Source: Leptospira brenneri | Lineage (GTDB): Bacteria > Spirochaetota > Leptospiria > Leptospirales > Leptospiraceae | NCBI RefSeq assembly: GCF_002812125.1 | Contig: NZ_NPDQ01000001.1 | Span: forward strand, 310,001-374,000 | Reading direction: 5' to 3' | DNA: 64,000 nt | Part shown: piece by piece, positions 8,704 to 17,449 of the stretch | Layout: every line of letters begins with the position of its first letter | Numbering within the stretch: position 1 is the first letter of the stretch | Notes under the pieces: model-generated | Told to the model about the DNA's origin: nothing | The model's input: only the letters and a program-made list of their open reading frames with translations | Databases searched by the model: none | Made by a program: the position numbers and the translations under genes

Positions 8704-10401
8704 ATGAATCAATTGAAAGTTACAATATCCATTCTTAGTTTTGTAAGTTTATTATTTGGAAATTGTAAACCTGCCAGTAATAATGATCCATTTAGTGACA
8801 ATTTATTTTATGTACTTCTACTAAATGCAATCGCAAATGGGAGAGAAGAAGACTGTTATTTTTCCTCTGCTGGTGTTAACGGGGATGCCTTGTATAATGA
8901 CCAATGGCATTTACAAAACTTGGGCCAACTGGGAGGGACTGTCGGTGAAGATGCCAACGTTAATCCTGTTTGGAATCAAGGTGCATCTGGGAACCAAGTG
9001 ATTGTCAGTGTTGTAGACGATGGACTTGACATTAGACATGAAGATCTCTCATCGAATATTTCTGTCACAGCCCGTGGATTAAATCTTCTAAACAATACAA
9101 TATACCCAACACATTCTTATTCGACTAGTTTTCATGGAACTGCGGTTGGTGGAGTGATTGCCGCTAGAGGTAATAATTTTGTTGGGGTTCGTGGAGCTGC
9201 CCCCTGTTCTAAGTTAGTTGGTGTAAACATTTTAGAGAAATCTACAATTTATTCCTCCGATGAATATAGAGCGATGATTAACGAATCATCCCGCGTTTCT
9301 ATCTCTAATAATAGTTGGGGCTCTCCTGATGGCTATGGTTGGTTATGGCCTTCCAGTTCTCTTTGGCAACAAGGTGTCAGAGAAGGTCTGTTAAATGGGA
9401 AAACGGGTAAGGGTACCGTATATGTCTGGGCTGCCGGCAACGGTGCTAATGGAGGGACAATTTCTTCACCTGTTCTCGTTGATGATGCGAATTATGATGG
9501 TCAGGCAAATTTTTACGGTGTGATGGCCATTGGTGGGATTGGCCAAGATGGTAAAAAAGCAAACTATTCAGAATCGGGAGCCAATCTTTGGGTTGTGGCG
9601 CATACACAAGGAAACAATGCAACCGCTTATACGACTGCTATTTCTACTACGGATGCTTCAGGTTCTTTTGGACTCAATACAGGAAGTAGTTCTGGAGATT
9701 ATTCACAATCAAGTTATACAAAAAAATTCAATGGAACTTCTTCCGCAACACCATTGGCAGCTGGAGTGATTTCGCTTTTGCTAAGTAAATATCCTAATTT
9801 ATCATGGCGCGACGTACGGGAGTTAGTTGCTTACTCAGCAAGAAAAAATGATCCAGCAGACGGTGATTGGACCACGAATGGGGCAGGTTTAAATATCAAT
9901 CACAAATATGGTTTTGGTGCCGTGGACGCGACGAGTTTACTGACGAGAGCAGGAACTTGGACTCCAATCACAGCAACTCACAGTTCTTACATTCTACCGG
10001 TGCTTTCACCAAACACACCGATCCCTGACAATGACCTAGTGACTGGTGCCACTGTGAATTACCCGGTAAGTACCTCTTACACATATATTGAATATGTAGA
10101 TGTTGAATTTACCTCCAATCATACTTACTTTCCGGAATTGTATATTCTTATTACGTCACCTAGTGGAACGACAAGTTTCTTGTCTGTGCCACATGCTTGT
10201 GCCAATCCCTATAACAATTCTCTTTGTTCAACGGGAAATACATCAATTGCTTCAATGACAGGATCTTCTACTTACCGATTTGGATTAGCTCGTAATTTAG
10301 GAGAAAATCCAAATGGAAATTGGACGATCCAAGTATATGATGCAAGTGCCACAGACACAGGATCAATTAACTCAGTTCGGTTACAAATTTACGGTAGGTA
10401 A
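8704..10401 (+). CDS. Subtilisin-kexin-type serine protease with P domain, probable lipoprotein
   Basis: 565 residues. The N-terminal hydrophobic segment ends in LLFGNC, acceptable as a relaxed spirochaetal lipobox. Family S8 residues are all present: Asp in VVDDGLD (about 105), His in HGTAVGG (about 144), Asn in NNSWG (about 203) and Ser in GTSSATP (about 346). The catalytic domain resembles the kexin/furin branch (KGTVYVWAAGNG). A C-terminal P/proprotein-convertase domain spans about 430-565 and ends with WTIQVYDAS and a final beta strand. Only about 50 residues separate the Cys from QWHLQNLG at the start of the catalytic domain, too little for a normal propeptide. The next gene, three bases on, encodes a propeptide-like domain. 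It is likely secreted or surface anchored. Confidence 0.9.
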   Translation: MNQLKVTISILSFVSLLFGNCKPASNNDPFSDNLFYVLLLNAIANGREEDCYFSSAGVNGDALYNDQWHLQNLGQLGGTVGEDANVNPVWNQGASGNQVIVSVVDDGLDIRHEDLSSNISVTARGLNLLNNTIYPTHSYSTSFHGTAVGGVIAARGNNFVGVRGAAPCSKLVGVNILEKSTIYSSDEYRAMINESSRVSISNNSWGSPDGYGWLWPSSSLWQQGVREGLLNGKTGKGTVYVWAAGNGANGGTISSPVLVDDANYDGQANFYGVMAIGGIGQDGKKANYSESGANLWVVAHTQGNNATAYTTAISTTDASGSFGLNTGSSSGDYSQSSYTKKFNGTSSATPLAAGVISLLLSKYPNLSWRDVRELVAYSARKNDPADGDWTTNGAGLNINHKYGFGAVDATSLLTRAGTWTPITATHSSYILPVLSPNTPIPDNDLVTGATVNYPVSTSYTYIEYVDVEFTSNHTYFPELYILITSPSGTTSFLSVPHACANPYNNSLCSTGNTSIASMTGSSTYRFGLARNLGENPNGNWTIQVYDASATDTGSINSVRLQIYGR

Positions 10402-10404
10402 AAT

Positions 10405-10983
10405 ATGAATAAATCTATAATTAAGAATTGTTTTCAATTGATTTACCTTCTAATGGTTGTTTATTGCTTTTCCTTTTCTCTTAGTGCTGACCCGAAAGAT
10501 CCTCCAAGTTCTATCAGTTTTGTGGAAGGAGGAGTGAAAAAAACATTCTATCGGAATCCAAATGTGGAGGCAGAGTTTGTGGAACCAGGCCAAGCAAAGG
10601 AGAGCCAAGAGAAAAATCAAGGCAAACAGGGTGTGAAATCGGGATGGAACATTCGGCCATCGGGAAAACAACTTTTTTCAAAATCCAATAAGTCAACTAA
10701 CACAAAAGTAACGGAAGTATATTCTACTTCTGTTGGTTCCGGCCCGAGTATTGTTTTGCCAGGAATTTTAATTGTTACTTTTTCGAGTGATCAATCTCGG
10801 GAATCTTTGGAGCGAATTTCAAAAAAATACGGGGTCCAACTTCAGAATCAATTTTCACCTAGGCTTGCAAGTTTCCAAACAGAACCAGGTTTTTTATCTG
10901 TGGAAAAAGCAAATGAATTGCTTTCGGAATCAAATGTATTAGAAGCTTATCCAGATACAGCTGTAGAAAAAAGTTTAAAATAG
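10405..10983 (+). CDS. Exported protein resembling a stand-alone subtilase propeptide
   Basis: 192 residues with a signal peptide (about 1-28). A low-complexity charged region is followed, from about residue 115, by PGILIVTFSSD, LERISKKYGVQ, LASFQTE and a final NVLEAYPDTAVE. This is the order of elements in the N-terminal prodomains of subtilases (PGxxIVxF, helix, LASF-like strand, NVxYAEPN). It is three bases after the kexin-like protease, whose own prodomain seems missing, so it may act in trans as folding chaperone or inhibitor. The role is inferred from context and motif order, not from a demonstrated homologue. Confidence 0.6.
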   Translation: MNKSIIKNCFQLIYLLMVVYCFSFSLSADPKDPPSSISFVEGGVKKTFYRNPNVEAEFVEPGQAKESQEKNQGKQGVKSGWNIRPSGKQLFSKSNKSTNTKVTEVYSTSVGSGPSIVLPGILIVTFSSDQSRESLERISKKYGVQLQNQFSPRLASFQTEPGFLSVEKANELLSESNVLEAYPDTAVEKSLK

Positions 10984-10985
10984 AA

Positions 10986-10995
10986 TTCGCATAAC
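10986..10995 (+). repeat. Dispersed decamer, copy 3
   Basis: Exact copy between convergent genes, three bases after the propeptide-like gene stop; the only copy outside coding sequence. Confidence 0.6.
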
Positions 10996-11007
10996 AAATA
11001 CTATCGA

Positions 11008-12618
11008 TTACATCGCTAGATAAAAATACATTAACTTCAAAATTTCATGTTTTCTAACTGGTTTGGAAAGGTAGGATGTAATTCCTGCTAAGAAACTTTT
11101 GCTAATATCTTCTTTTTGAACATTCGCTGATATTGCAATGATAGGAATTGCATTTGTTGCAGTTGTTTGGTTGGCAATCTCGATTTTTCTAATCTCTCTT
11201 GTTGCTTCTAATCCATCCATTTCGGGCATTTGCATATCCATTAAAATGATATCGAATTTTTGTGATTTGAAATTTTCTAGGGCTTGCCTACCATTATAAG
11301 CAGTGACAATTTCAATTGGATATTTGCGGAAAAAAGTTTTGATAATAAATATATTTTCTTCTGAATCTTCTGCGAGTAGAACTTTGCAAGTTGGGAAGTT
11401 CTCCGGTTCCGGGAGTTCTAAATTGAGCCAATGCTGGTTGAGTCCAGAAATACGTTTGGTAAAACCATCGTATGGAATTTCGAAGATAAAGTTGGAACCC
11501 ACTCCTACTTGACTCATTACATAAATGTCCCCACCCATAAGTTGAATTAACTTTTTAGTAATTGTCAGTCCAAGACCAGTCCCGCCATACTTTCGAGTGG
11601 TTGAACTATCCACTTGCGTAAAACTTTCGAATATAGAGGTAAGTTTTTCCTTTGGAATCCCAATCCCTGTATCTGAAACTGAAATTTTTAAATTCTTTTT
11701 ATTTTCGCATAACGAAGTGGTAACGGTAATTTTTCCTTTTTCTGTAAACTTCATAGCGTTTCCCAGTAAGTTTATAAGTACCTGTTGTAATCTTGTAGAG
11801 TCTCCCGCAATACTTTCGGCAATACCATCTTCCACATGAAATTCAATGTCGATTCCTTTTGCTTTTGCTTTCATGTAAAACAAAGAAATTGTTTCGCTCA
11901 TTAGATTTCGAATAGAGAAATGAATATGTTCCATTTCGAACTTTCCCGATTCAATTCGAGATAAATCTAATATATCGTTGATAATATTAAACAAAGCTTT
12001 GCCTGAATTACGAAGGACTGTTAAATATTCTTGTTGTTCATGAGTTAATTCTGTTTCGTTTAAAGTATCTGTCATTCCAAGAATGGCATTTAAAGGAGTT
12101 CGAATTTCATGACTCATGGAAGCTAAAAAATCGGTTTTGGCTTGCGATGCTTTTTGCGCATCAATTTCTCTTTGATTGGCCAAAGTCATTTGTTCGCGTA
12201 AAAGTTGTTCGCGAACCACTTGTTGCGAAACATCTGAAATTTGAATCATACAGAAATGATCTGTTTCATCTTCAATGGAAATAGGAATAATATGTAAGTA
12301 TTGGTAGATTCTTTCGTTTAGTTCTCGTTTTTTATCATTATCATATAAAGGGAATGGAAATGGATTTAAGGTATGAGTTAAGATAGAATATTGAGAATAT
12401 TGCAAACAAAGCTCAATAGATTTGAATGTGCGAGTGTCTTTTAGTTCAGGAAATTTTTCTAAAAAAGCAGAGTTTTCTAGTTCTGCTTCTTTAAAGCCTG
12501 AACTTTTTAAAAACCAAGTATTCGCTAAAACAATATTGAGATTTTGGTCTAGAACTAGGATTCCGATCCCAGACTTCTTGATAACCGCCAATAAATGTTT
12601 TTCACTAAGAGGATTCAC
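11008..12618 (-). CDS. Cytosolic PAS hybrid histidine kinase with receiver domain
   Basis: 536 residues without membrane segments. Order: PAS-like domain (about 8-130; LDQNLNIVLANTWF), coiled linker, HisKA with the phospho-accepting His near 168 (SHEIRTPLNAILG), HATPase with DTGIGIPKE and GGTGLGLTI, then a receiver domain (about 410-536) with the phospho-Asp near 457 (ILMDMQMPEMDG) and the conserved Lys in LSKPV. It is the last gene of a three-gene operon with CheY and CheC, overlapping CheC by ATGA. The input signal is unknown; the PAS domain and lack of membrane anchor suggest an internal cue or recruitment by a partner. Confidence 0.9.
   Translation of the reverse strand: MNPLSEKHLLAVIKKSGIGILVLDQNLNIVLANTWFLKSSGFKEAELENSAFLEKFPELKDTRTFKSIELCLQYSQYSILTHTLNPFPFPLYDNDKKRELNERIYQYLHIIPISIEDETDHFCMIQISDVSQQVVREQLLREQMTLANQREIDAQKASQAKTDFLASMSHEIRTPLNAILGMTDTLNETELTHEQQEYLTVLRNSGKALFNIINDILDLSRIESGKFEMEHIHFSIRNLMSETISLFYMKAKAKGIDIEFHVEDGIAESIAGDSTRLQQVLINLLGNAMKFTEKGKITVTTSLCENKKNLKISVSDTGIGIPKEKLTSIFESFTQVDSSTTRKYGGTGLGLTITKKLIQLMGGDIYVMSQVGVGSNFIFEIPYDGFTKRISGLNQHWLNLELPEPENFPTCKVLLAEDSEENIFIIKTFFRKYPIEIVTAYNGRQALENFKSQKFDIILMDMQMPEMDGLEATREIRKIEIANQTTATNAIPIIAISANVQKEDISKSFLAGITSYLSKPVRKHEILKLMYFYLAM
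11704..11713 (+). repeat. Dispersed decamer, copy 4
   Basis: Inside the hybrid kinase gene, which reads its complement as Ser-Leu-Cys-Glu. With the next three bases it becomes TTCGCATAACGAA, also found at 13179. Confidence 0.6.
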
Positions 12619-13220
12619 TGTTTTAACTTTTCAATGAGTACTCTAGAAAGATTTTTGATACTATCAAAATTCAAAATAAAGAAAATATATCCTTTGATAT
12701 CCTTACCTTTAAGTTTGTAATCAATAAATACGAGTAAGATAGAGTTGTCTTTTTGGGGATTCCTTTGGATGATCAGGTCTTCATATCTTCCCGCAAAAAA
12801 TTCAGGGACGTTGGTTTCTATTTTATAATTAGAAAGTTTAGCCAAATTCGACAAAATTGCATTGAGAATAATATTTCCAATTTCACTTAACGCATCTTTT
12901 TCGAACTGAGAGACCTCGTTTAGAGCAATATAGTCTTTCATCATCATTCTGACTATTTCCAAACTAGAGCTTTTGTGAAATAATAGAAATGCGGAACCTT
13001 CTCCAATTCCACCAACAAATTTTTGTTCGATGGTGCATACATCTTGATTGGCAAGATGTTCTATATTTTTTGCTTCTTCGGTGGTAATGAGTTGTAAGCT
13101 TGGGACTGTGAGTAAAATTTCATCAGAAATCATTTCTCCCATTAATTTTGCAGCACCACCCAAACTAATATTGAATAGTTCGCATAACGAATCTTTTTCT
13201 ATTTCAGATAAGGAATTCAT
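12615..13220 (-). CDS. cheC: CheC-family phosphatase
   Basis: 201 residues. CheC-type phosphatases dephosphorylate CheY with paired Glu/Asn sites of pattern ExxN followed about 22 residues later by Pro. Both sites are intact: Glu14-Asn17 with Pro40, and Glu113-Asn116 (SEIGNII) with Pro139. Two intact sites point to CheC rather than the single-site CheX. The gene lies between a CheY-like regulator and a hybrid kinase, so it probably acts on the phospho-CheY of its own operon. No CheD gene is seen. The annotated symbol reflects family membership only. Confidence 0.75.
   Translation of the reverse strand: MNSLSEIEKDSLCELFNISLGGAAKLMGEMISDEILLTVPSLQLITTEEAKNIEHLANQDVCTIEQKFVGGIGEGSAFLLFHKSSSLEIVRMMMKDYIALNEVSQFEKDALSEIGNIILNAILSNLAKLSNYKIETNVPEFFAGRYEDLIIQRNPQKDNSILLVFIDYKLKGKDIKGYIFFILNFDSIKNLSRVLIEKLKQ
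13179..13188 (+). repeat. Dispersed decamer, copy 5
   Basis: Inside the CheC gene, complement read as Ser-Leu-Cys-Glu; shares the 13-base form TTCGCATAACGAA with copy 4. Confidence 0.6.
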
Positions 13221-13222
13221 TT

Positions 13223-13582
13223 TTAGTCCAAGTGCGGGAGGATTTTTTCTGGCGAAACAGGTTTTTCTACAAAATCAATTCCAATCGACAATGCTCTGTT
13301 TTTAATCGCATCTTGAATGTTAGCTGTGACTAAGACAATTTTGGTTTTTTTATATTTATTTCTAAGTTCTTCTGCCAAATCCAATCCAGAAATATCCCCT
13401 GGCATATTTTGATCCAAACTGAAAAAATCAATGTTTGGGTGATCGACCAAAACGGACTTTGCATTATCGGCAGAATTTGCCTCTAAAATTTCCCAATTGG
13501 GGAATTTATCTAAAATTATTTTTCGAATCATCAAACGAGTGACTGTGCTATCGTCTACGATTAACGCTTTTTTTTGTGACAT
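13223..13582 (-). CDS. CheY-like single-domain response regulator
   Basis: 119 residues, receiver domain only. Acidic pair Asp10-Asp11, phosphorylation site Asp57 (SLDQNMPG), switch Thr86 (LVTANI) and Lys107 (EKPVS) are all in place. With no output domain it must work by protein contact or by phosphotransfer. It is first in the operon with CheC (two bases on) and the hybrid kinase, which gives a complete phosphorylation and dephosphorylation circuit. It is divergent from the MORN gene. Confidence 0.9.
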   Translation of the reverse strand: MSQKKALIVDDSTVTRLMIRKIILDKFPNWEILEANSADNAKSVLVDHPNIDFFSLDQNMPGDISGLDLAEELRNKYKKTKIVLVTANIQDAIKNRALSIGIDFVEKPVSPEKILPHLD

Positions 13583-13664
13583 ATGGATTGCCTTAATTCC
13601 GATCTACTTTATATATGAGATTGCACCTACTAATTGACGAAAGAAAAACGATTCTCGACTATAC

Positions 13665-14162
13665 ATGCAATCTAAAATCTTTATCTTTTTATTTTTATAC
13701 ATATTTTGCTTCTGCAAGTCGAACCAAAAAATTTGTGAAGGGGAAAATTGCAGGAATGGGCGATTCCAGGTTACCTATGAAAATGGTGATCACTTTGACG
13801 GAGTTTTTTTAGAAGACGTGAAACATGGATCCGGGATTTACCAATACGCCAACGGCGATGTTTTTGAAGGTGAATACCGATTTGGGTATAAAGAAGGCTC
13901 CGGAACCTATCGGTATCAGAACGGGGATAAATTCATTGGAATGTATTCTAAAGGAAAACGTCAAGGTCTAGGAAAATACATTTATTCAGATGGTTTGGTA
14001 TTGGAAGGTAATTGGGAAAACAATCAATTGCAGGGTTCGGCAAGGATTGTAAATGCAAAGGGTAGTTTGGTTTTAGAAGGAATCTGGAAAAACAGCCGGT
14101 GGATGGGAATCACACCGACTCCGGCATCAACCAATACTATCGAAGTTTCGAACCCCGAGTGA
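13665..14162 (+). CDS. MORN-repeat exported protein
   Basis: 165 residues. A hydrophobic N-terminus (KIFIFLFLYIFCFC) looks like a signal peptide; the Cys context is not a canonical lipobox, so lipidation is uncertain. Four MORN repeats of about 23 residues follow: YENGDHFDGVF, YANGDVFEGEY, YQNGDKFIGMY and YSDGLVLEGNW, each with the G-x-G turn after it. MORN repeats form elongated beta hairpins and bind proteins or lipids. The start at 13665 gives the signal peptide; an out-of-frame overlap upstream is a shadow. The 3' end overlaps the convergent metF by 36 bases. Confidence 0.75.
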   Translation: MQSKIFIFLFLYIFCFCKSNQKICEGENCRNGRFQVTYENGDHFDGVFLEDVKHGSGIYQYANGDVFEGEYRFGYKEGSGTYRYQNGDKFIGMYSKGKRQGLGKYIYSDGLVLEGNWENNQLQGSARIVNAKGSLVLEGIWKNSRWMGITPTPASTNTIEVSNPE

Positions 14163-15014
14163 TTCATAGATTTTTCTAGTCGCCTTCGACTTGTTAAGCG
14201 TATACATATGAATTCCGGCAATTTTATGATCTAACAAATCTCTAACTTGTTCTGTTGCCCAATGGATTCCGACATTTTCTGCATAAGTATCATCTTCCGC
14301 TCGGGAAAGAGATTTTAAAAGTTTTGCTGGAAAACTCGTTCCTAAAGACAACTCAGCCATTCTCGCCATTCCTTTTCTGGAAGTGACTGGCATAATTCCA
14401 GCAATGATGGGAACTTTGATTCCTGCAATTTCACATCGTTCTACAAAATCATAGAAGTAGTGATTGTTAAAAAACATTTGTGTACAAATGTAATCCGCAC
14501 CTTGGTCAATTTTCCATTTAAGGTGATCAATTTCTTTTAAGCGGTTGGGAGTGGAAGGGTGTCCTTCTGGAAATCCTGCAACACCAATCCCCATTTCAGG
14601 AAATTCTTTTTTGATAAAACCGACTAGTTCACCAGCAAAAGCAAATCCGTTTTCAGTCTGTTGGAATTCTGTTTGTCCTTTGGGTGGATCACCACGCAAA
14701 GCCATAATATTATGAATCCCACTTTTTTGGTATCGTTTGAGGATTTCTTTGATTTCGTCTTTAGTGGATCCAACACAAGTAAGGTGACTAATAATTGTTA
14801 GACCTGTTTTTTCTTGGAGTTTTACAACCAAGTCATGGGTTAGGTCTCTTGTGGAGCCACCAGCCCCATAAGTAACACTTACGTAAGCTGGGTTCATTTG
14901 GGACAGTTCTTGGATGTTTCGAAACAAATCCTCAGAAGCTTCCTGATTTTTTGGAGGGAAAAATTCGAAGCTGATGGTCGTTTGTTTTTTACCTAGGATC
15001 TGAGAAATATGCAT
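14127..15014 (-). CDS. metF: Methylenetetrahydrofolate reductase
   Basis: 295 residues, the usual bacterial length. It reduces 5,10-methylene-THF to 5-methyl-THF with a flavin, supplying methyl groups for methionine synthesis. Hallmarks are ISFEFFPPKN at the start, YVSVTYGAGGSTR, HLTCVG, NIMALRGDPP and GADYICTQMFF. A clear ribosome binding site (GAGGATAGG) precedes the ATG. It lies 12 bases after the SDR gene and is probably co-transcribed with it. The tail overlaps the end of the MORN gene on the other strand. Confidence 0.97.
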   Translation of the reverse strand: MHISQILGKKQTTISFEFFPPKNQEASEDLFRNIQELSQMNPAYVSVTYGAGGSTRDLTHDLVVKLQEKTGLTIISHLTCVGSTKDEIKEILKRYQKSGIHNIMALRGDPPKGQTEFQQTENGFAFAGELVGFIKKEFPEMGIGVAGFPEGHPSTPNRLKEIDHLKWKIDQGADYICTQMFFNNHYFYDFVERCEIAGIKVPIIAGIMPVTSRKGMARMAELSLGTSFPAKLLKSLSRAEDDTYAENVGIHWATEQVRDLLDHKIAGIHMYTLNKSKATRKIYESLGVRNFDSIG

Positions 15015-15026
15015 AAAACCTATCCT

Positions 15027-15842
15027 CTAAACAGGAATATTTTTCTCAAGTCCCTTGTTTGCCACAAGCCAACCTTTTGATGCTTTTGTTTTCACAGCGA
15101 GCCAGAGGGAAAACTTAGGAAATAGAGCCGGAAGGATGACAATGGACATTCTTAAGTAAGAAGGTACCATAACTTCCCCTGGGTTCTTTTTGATCGCGTA
15201 TACAATGGCGTCGGCGACCTGAGGGGGTTCTATGACTGGGGTAAAAAGGGATGGTTTGACACCGTCAATCATTCTAGTATTTACCATTGTGGGGCAGATC
15301 CAACTAACACCTATTTGTGTTTCAAAAAGTTCCATTTTAAGGGCTTGGGAAAAACCAACCATAGCATGTTTTGTTGCTGAGTAAGTTACCGTTCCTTCTG
15401 TTCCAAACTTTCCGGCGATACTTGCTAGGTTGATGATGGCAGCCTCTTTTTGCTTTTGTAAGATGGGAAGAGAAAGATAAACCAATTTCATTGGGGCATT
15501 TACATTGATTTGAATGGCCTTACTCCAAACAGAAAAGTCCTTTCCTTCATAGGCACCACTGGGAGCGATTCCAGCATTGTTAATCAAAATTTGATACTCT
15601 AAACGTTTTTTTTGGATTTGTTTGATGAGAGATTCTATTTCAGACTCTTTGGAAAGATCACAGGCAAAACCATAAAATTTCCTACCTAATGATTCTACTT
15701 TATTTTGAATTTCTTTTAATAGAGGTAATTTGATATCAACACCGATGATATCATTTCCTTCTTTTGCCAATCGTTCTGCCGTCAAAGCACCGATTCCCAT
15801 TCCGCATCCAGTGATAAATATTGTATTTCCTGATAGTTTCAT
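15027..15842 (-). CDS. Short-chain dehydrogenase/reductase
   Basis: 271 residues. Classical SDR: nucleotide-binding TGCGMGIGA (about 11-19), NNAG near 89, catalytic Ser in NLASIAGKFG and YSATK with catalytic Tyr and Lys. The extra C-terminal 40 residues after VMVPSYLR are hydrophobic and basic, as in membrane-associated SDRs. Substrate unknown. First gene of a likely pair with metF; divergent from birA with 59 bases between starts. Confidence 0.85.
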   Translation of the reverse strand: MKLSGNTIFITGCGMGIGALTAERLAKEGNDIIGVDIKLPLLKEIQNKVESLGRKFYGFACDLSKESEIESLIKQIQKKRLEYQILINNAGIAPSGAYEGKDFSVWSKAIQINVNAPMKLVYLSLPILQKQKEAAIINLASIAGKFGTEGTVTYSATKHAMVGFSQALKMELFETQIGVSWICPTMVNTRMIDGVKPSLFTPVIEPPQVADAIVYAIKKNPGEVMVPSYLRMSIVILPALFPKFSLWLAVKTKASKGWLVANKGLEKNIPV

Positions 15843-15901
15843 ATCTTAAAACTAAGTGATTTTTTACTTTCGTCAATCCGAATCGAAAGAGAAATAGACG
15901 C

Positions 15902-16657
15902 ATGGAATATAGATTGTTAAAATCAGAATTGGGCCACAGACTTTCTTCGGTCACGTCAACCAACGAATGGATTCGTAATCATGAAATTCCCTTTGGTTCT
16001 TGGGTGATTGCAGATGAACAAACTGCAGGTAAGGGTCGTGGCCAAAATGTTTGGCAATCGTTAGGCGAAGATCCTTTGATTTTTTCAGGCAAAATCAGAA
16101 TATCTGCTGCAGAGATTTCCCTTCCTCTATTATCTATTTTTGTATCTTCAGCAGTCTTAAAATCAATCTTTCTTTTTTTTCCAGAACGAGAAACTGACAC
16201 TACAGTGAAGTGGCCTAATGATATTTATCGTAACGATAAAAAAGTAGGTGGTATTTTGGTTCAGTCTGAATTTACTAACGGGGTTTTTGATGTCGTTATT
16301 GGAATTGGTCTAAATTTTTTTGGAACTACAATCCCTGAAACTCTGAAAGATAAAGCTACATTTTTATGTGATGCACCTCTTGCTGAAGGTGTTTTAGAAC
16401 GGTTTGTCAATCAGTTAATCTTTGATCTCAACCAATCGGTGATTTCGTTACTCGACCAAGGACAAATTCTCAAAGACTTAGTGTGGATTGAGGATCATTC
16501 ATTATTAAAACATAAGGTAATCGAAACCGAGTGGCAATCAAGAATGGTCAGAGGTCGTGTTTTGGGAATTGATGAATTAGGATTCCTTCTCATTATGACC
16601 GAAACCGGCGAAAAGATTGAACTGATGGACACTTCACCTAAATTTCGGATTATTTAA
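15902..16657 (+). CDS. birA: Biotin-[acetyl-CoA carboxylase] ligase
   Basis: 251 residues. The ligase activates biotin as biotinyl-AMP and attaches it to biotin carboxyl carrier proteins. The adenylate-binding loop is AGKGRGQNVW (about 41-50). KWPNDIYRND followed by KKVGGILVQ carries the biotin-site Lys. There is no N-terminal helix-turn-helix, so this is a ligase without the repressor function of E. coli BirA. The stop abuts the ATG of coaX directly. Confidence 0.95.
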   Translation: MEYRLLKSELGHRLSSVTSTNEWIRNHEIPFGSWVIADEQTAGKGRGQNVWQSLGEDPLIFSGKIRISAAEISLPLLSIFVSSAVLKSIFLFFPERETDTTVKWPNDIYRNDKKVGGILVQSEFTNGVFDVVIGIGLNFFGTTIPETLKDKATFLCDAPLAEGVLERFVNQLIFDLNQSVISLLDQGQILKDLVWIEDHSLLKHKVIETEWQSRMVRGRVLGIDELGFLLIMTETGEKIELMDTSPKFRII

Positions 16658-17449
16658 ATGTCAGAATCACCATTATTATTAGTTATCGATGTAGGAAATA
16701 CAAACACAGTATTCGGTGTGTTTCGTGAGGGAGAAGACACTCCCGACTTCCACAAAAGAACGGTCACAAGAAGAGACCGAACCTCCGATGAACTTGGCCT
16801 TTTCCTAAAGGGATTTTTGACTCAGGAAAATGTAAAAGCCGATCGAGTGAAAAAGGCAATTTATTCAAGCGTTGTTCCTTCTTTAAATCCAATTGTGGAA
16901 CGTATGTTGGAGGATTGGTTTGATGTGAATCCTTTACGTGTTCACTACCAAATGAATCTTAATTTTGGAATTAGTTATCCTCGTCCTTTTGAGATCGGTG
17001 CGGACAGATTGGTCAATGCTGCTTATTGTGCAAAAACCTATCCTGGAAAAAAAGCCATCCTTGTCGATTTAGGTACTGCAACCACCTTTTGTGTGATCAG
17101 CGAAAAACCTGAATATGTCGGTGGTGTGATTGCCCCCGGTCTTAAAATTTCTATGGATGCTTTAACTCGTAATACGGCACAACTTCCCCCTATAGTTTTT
17201 GGTTCTCCAAAGCGAGTGTTAGGCGAATCTACTGTTGAATCCATCCAAGCAGGATTTTTCTTTGGTTGGATTGGCCTTTTGAAGGAAATTGTTAGGGCGA
17301 TCAAAGAAGAACATCCAGGGGATTACGTAGTTGTCGGTACTGGTGGGCTTGTTACAACCATCCATGCTTCGCATAACCAAGTGTTTGACGAAATAGATCC
17401 TATGATGACTTTAAAAGGACTCAAAATCCTTGCAGACTTAAATGCCTAA
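16658..17449 (+). CDS. coaX: Type III pantothenate kinase
   Basis: 263 residues. It catalyses the first step of coenzyme A synthesis and belongs to the ASKHA fold. Motifs: phosphate-1 [12 protein letters not shown] at the N-terminus, [11 protein letters not shown] near 110, and [11 protein letters not shown] for the second phosphate loop. It directly follows birA without spacing, an arrangement common in bacteria. The 3' end overlaps the convergent GDSL gene by 12 bases. Confidence 0.97.
   Translation: MSESPLLLVIDVGNTNTVFGVFREGEDTPDFHKRTVTRRDRTSDELGLFLKGFLTQENVKADRVKKAIYSSVVPSLNPIVERMLEDWFDVNPLRVHYQMNLNFGISYPRPFEIGADRLVNAAYCAKTYPGKKAILVDLGTATTFCVISEKPEYVGGVIAPGLKISMDALTRNTAQLPPIVFGSPKRVLGESTVESIQAGFFFGWIGLLKEIVRAIKEEHPGDYVVVGTGGLVTTIHASHNQVFDEIDPMMTLKGLKILADLNA
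17368..17377 (+). repeat. Dispersed decamer, copy 6
   Basis: Inside coaX, read as Ser-His-Asn. Confidence 0.6.

Noticed and set aside
12422..13305. Plus-strand open frames opposite the kinase and CheC genes
   Set aside because: Ser/Phe-rich shadows of well-supported minus-strand genes.
14127..14162. 36-base convergent overlap of MORN and metF genes as a regulatory feature
   Set aside because: Short convergent overlaps are frequent here and nothing else marks this one.
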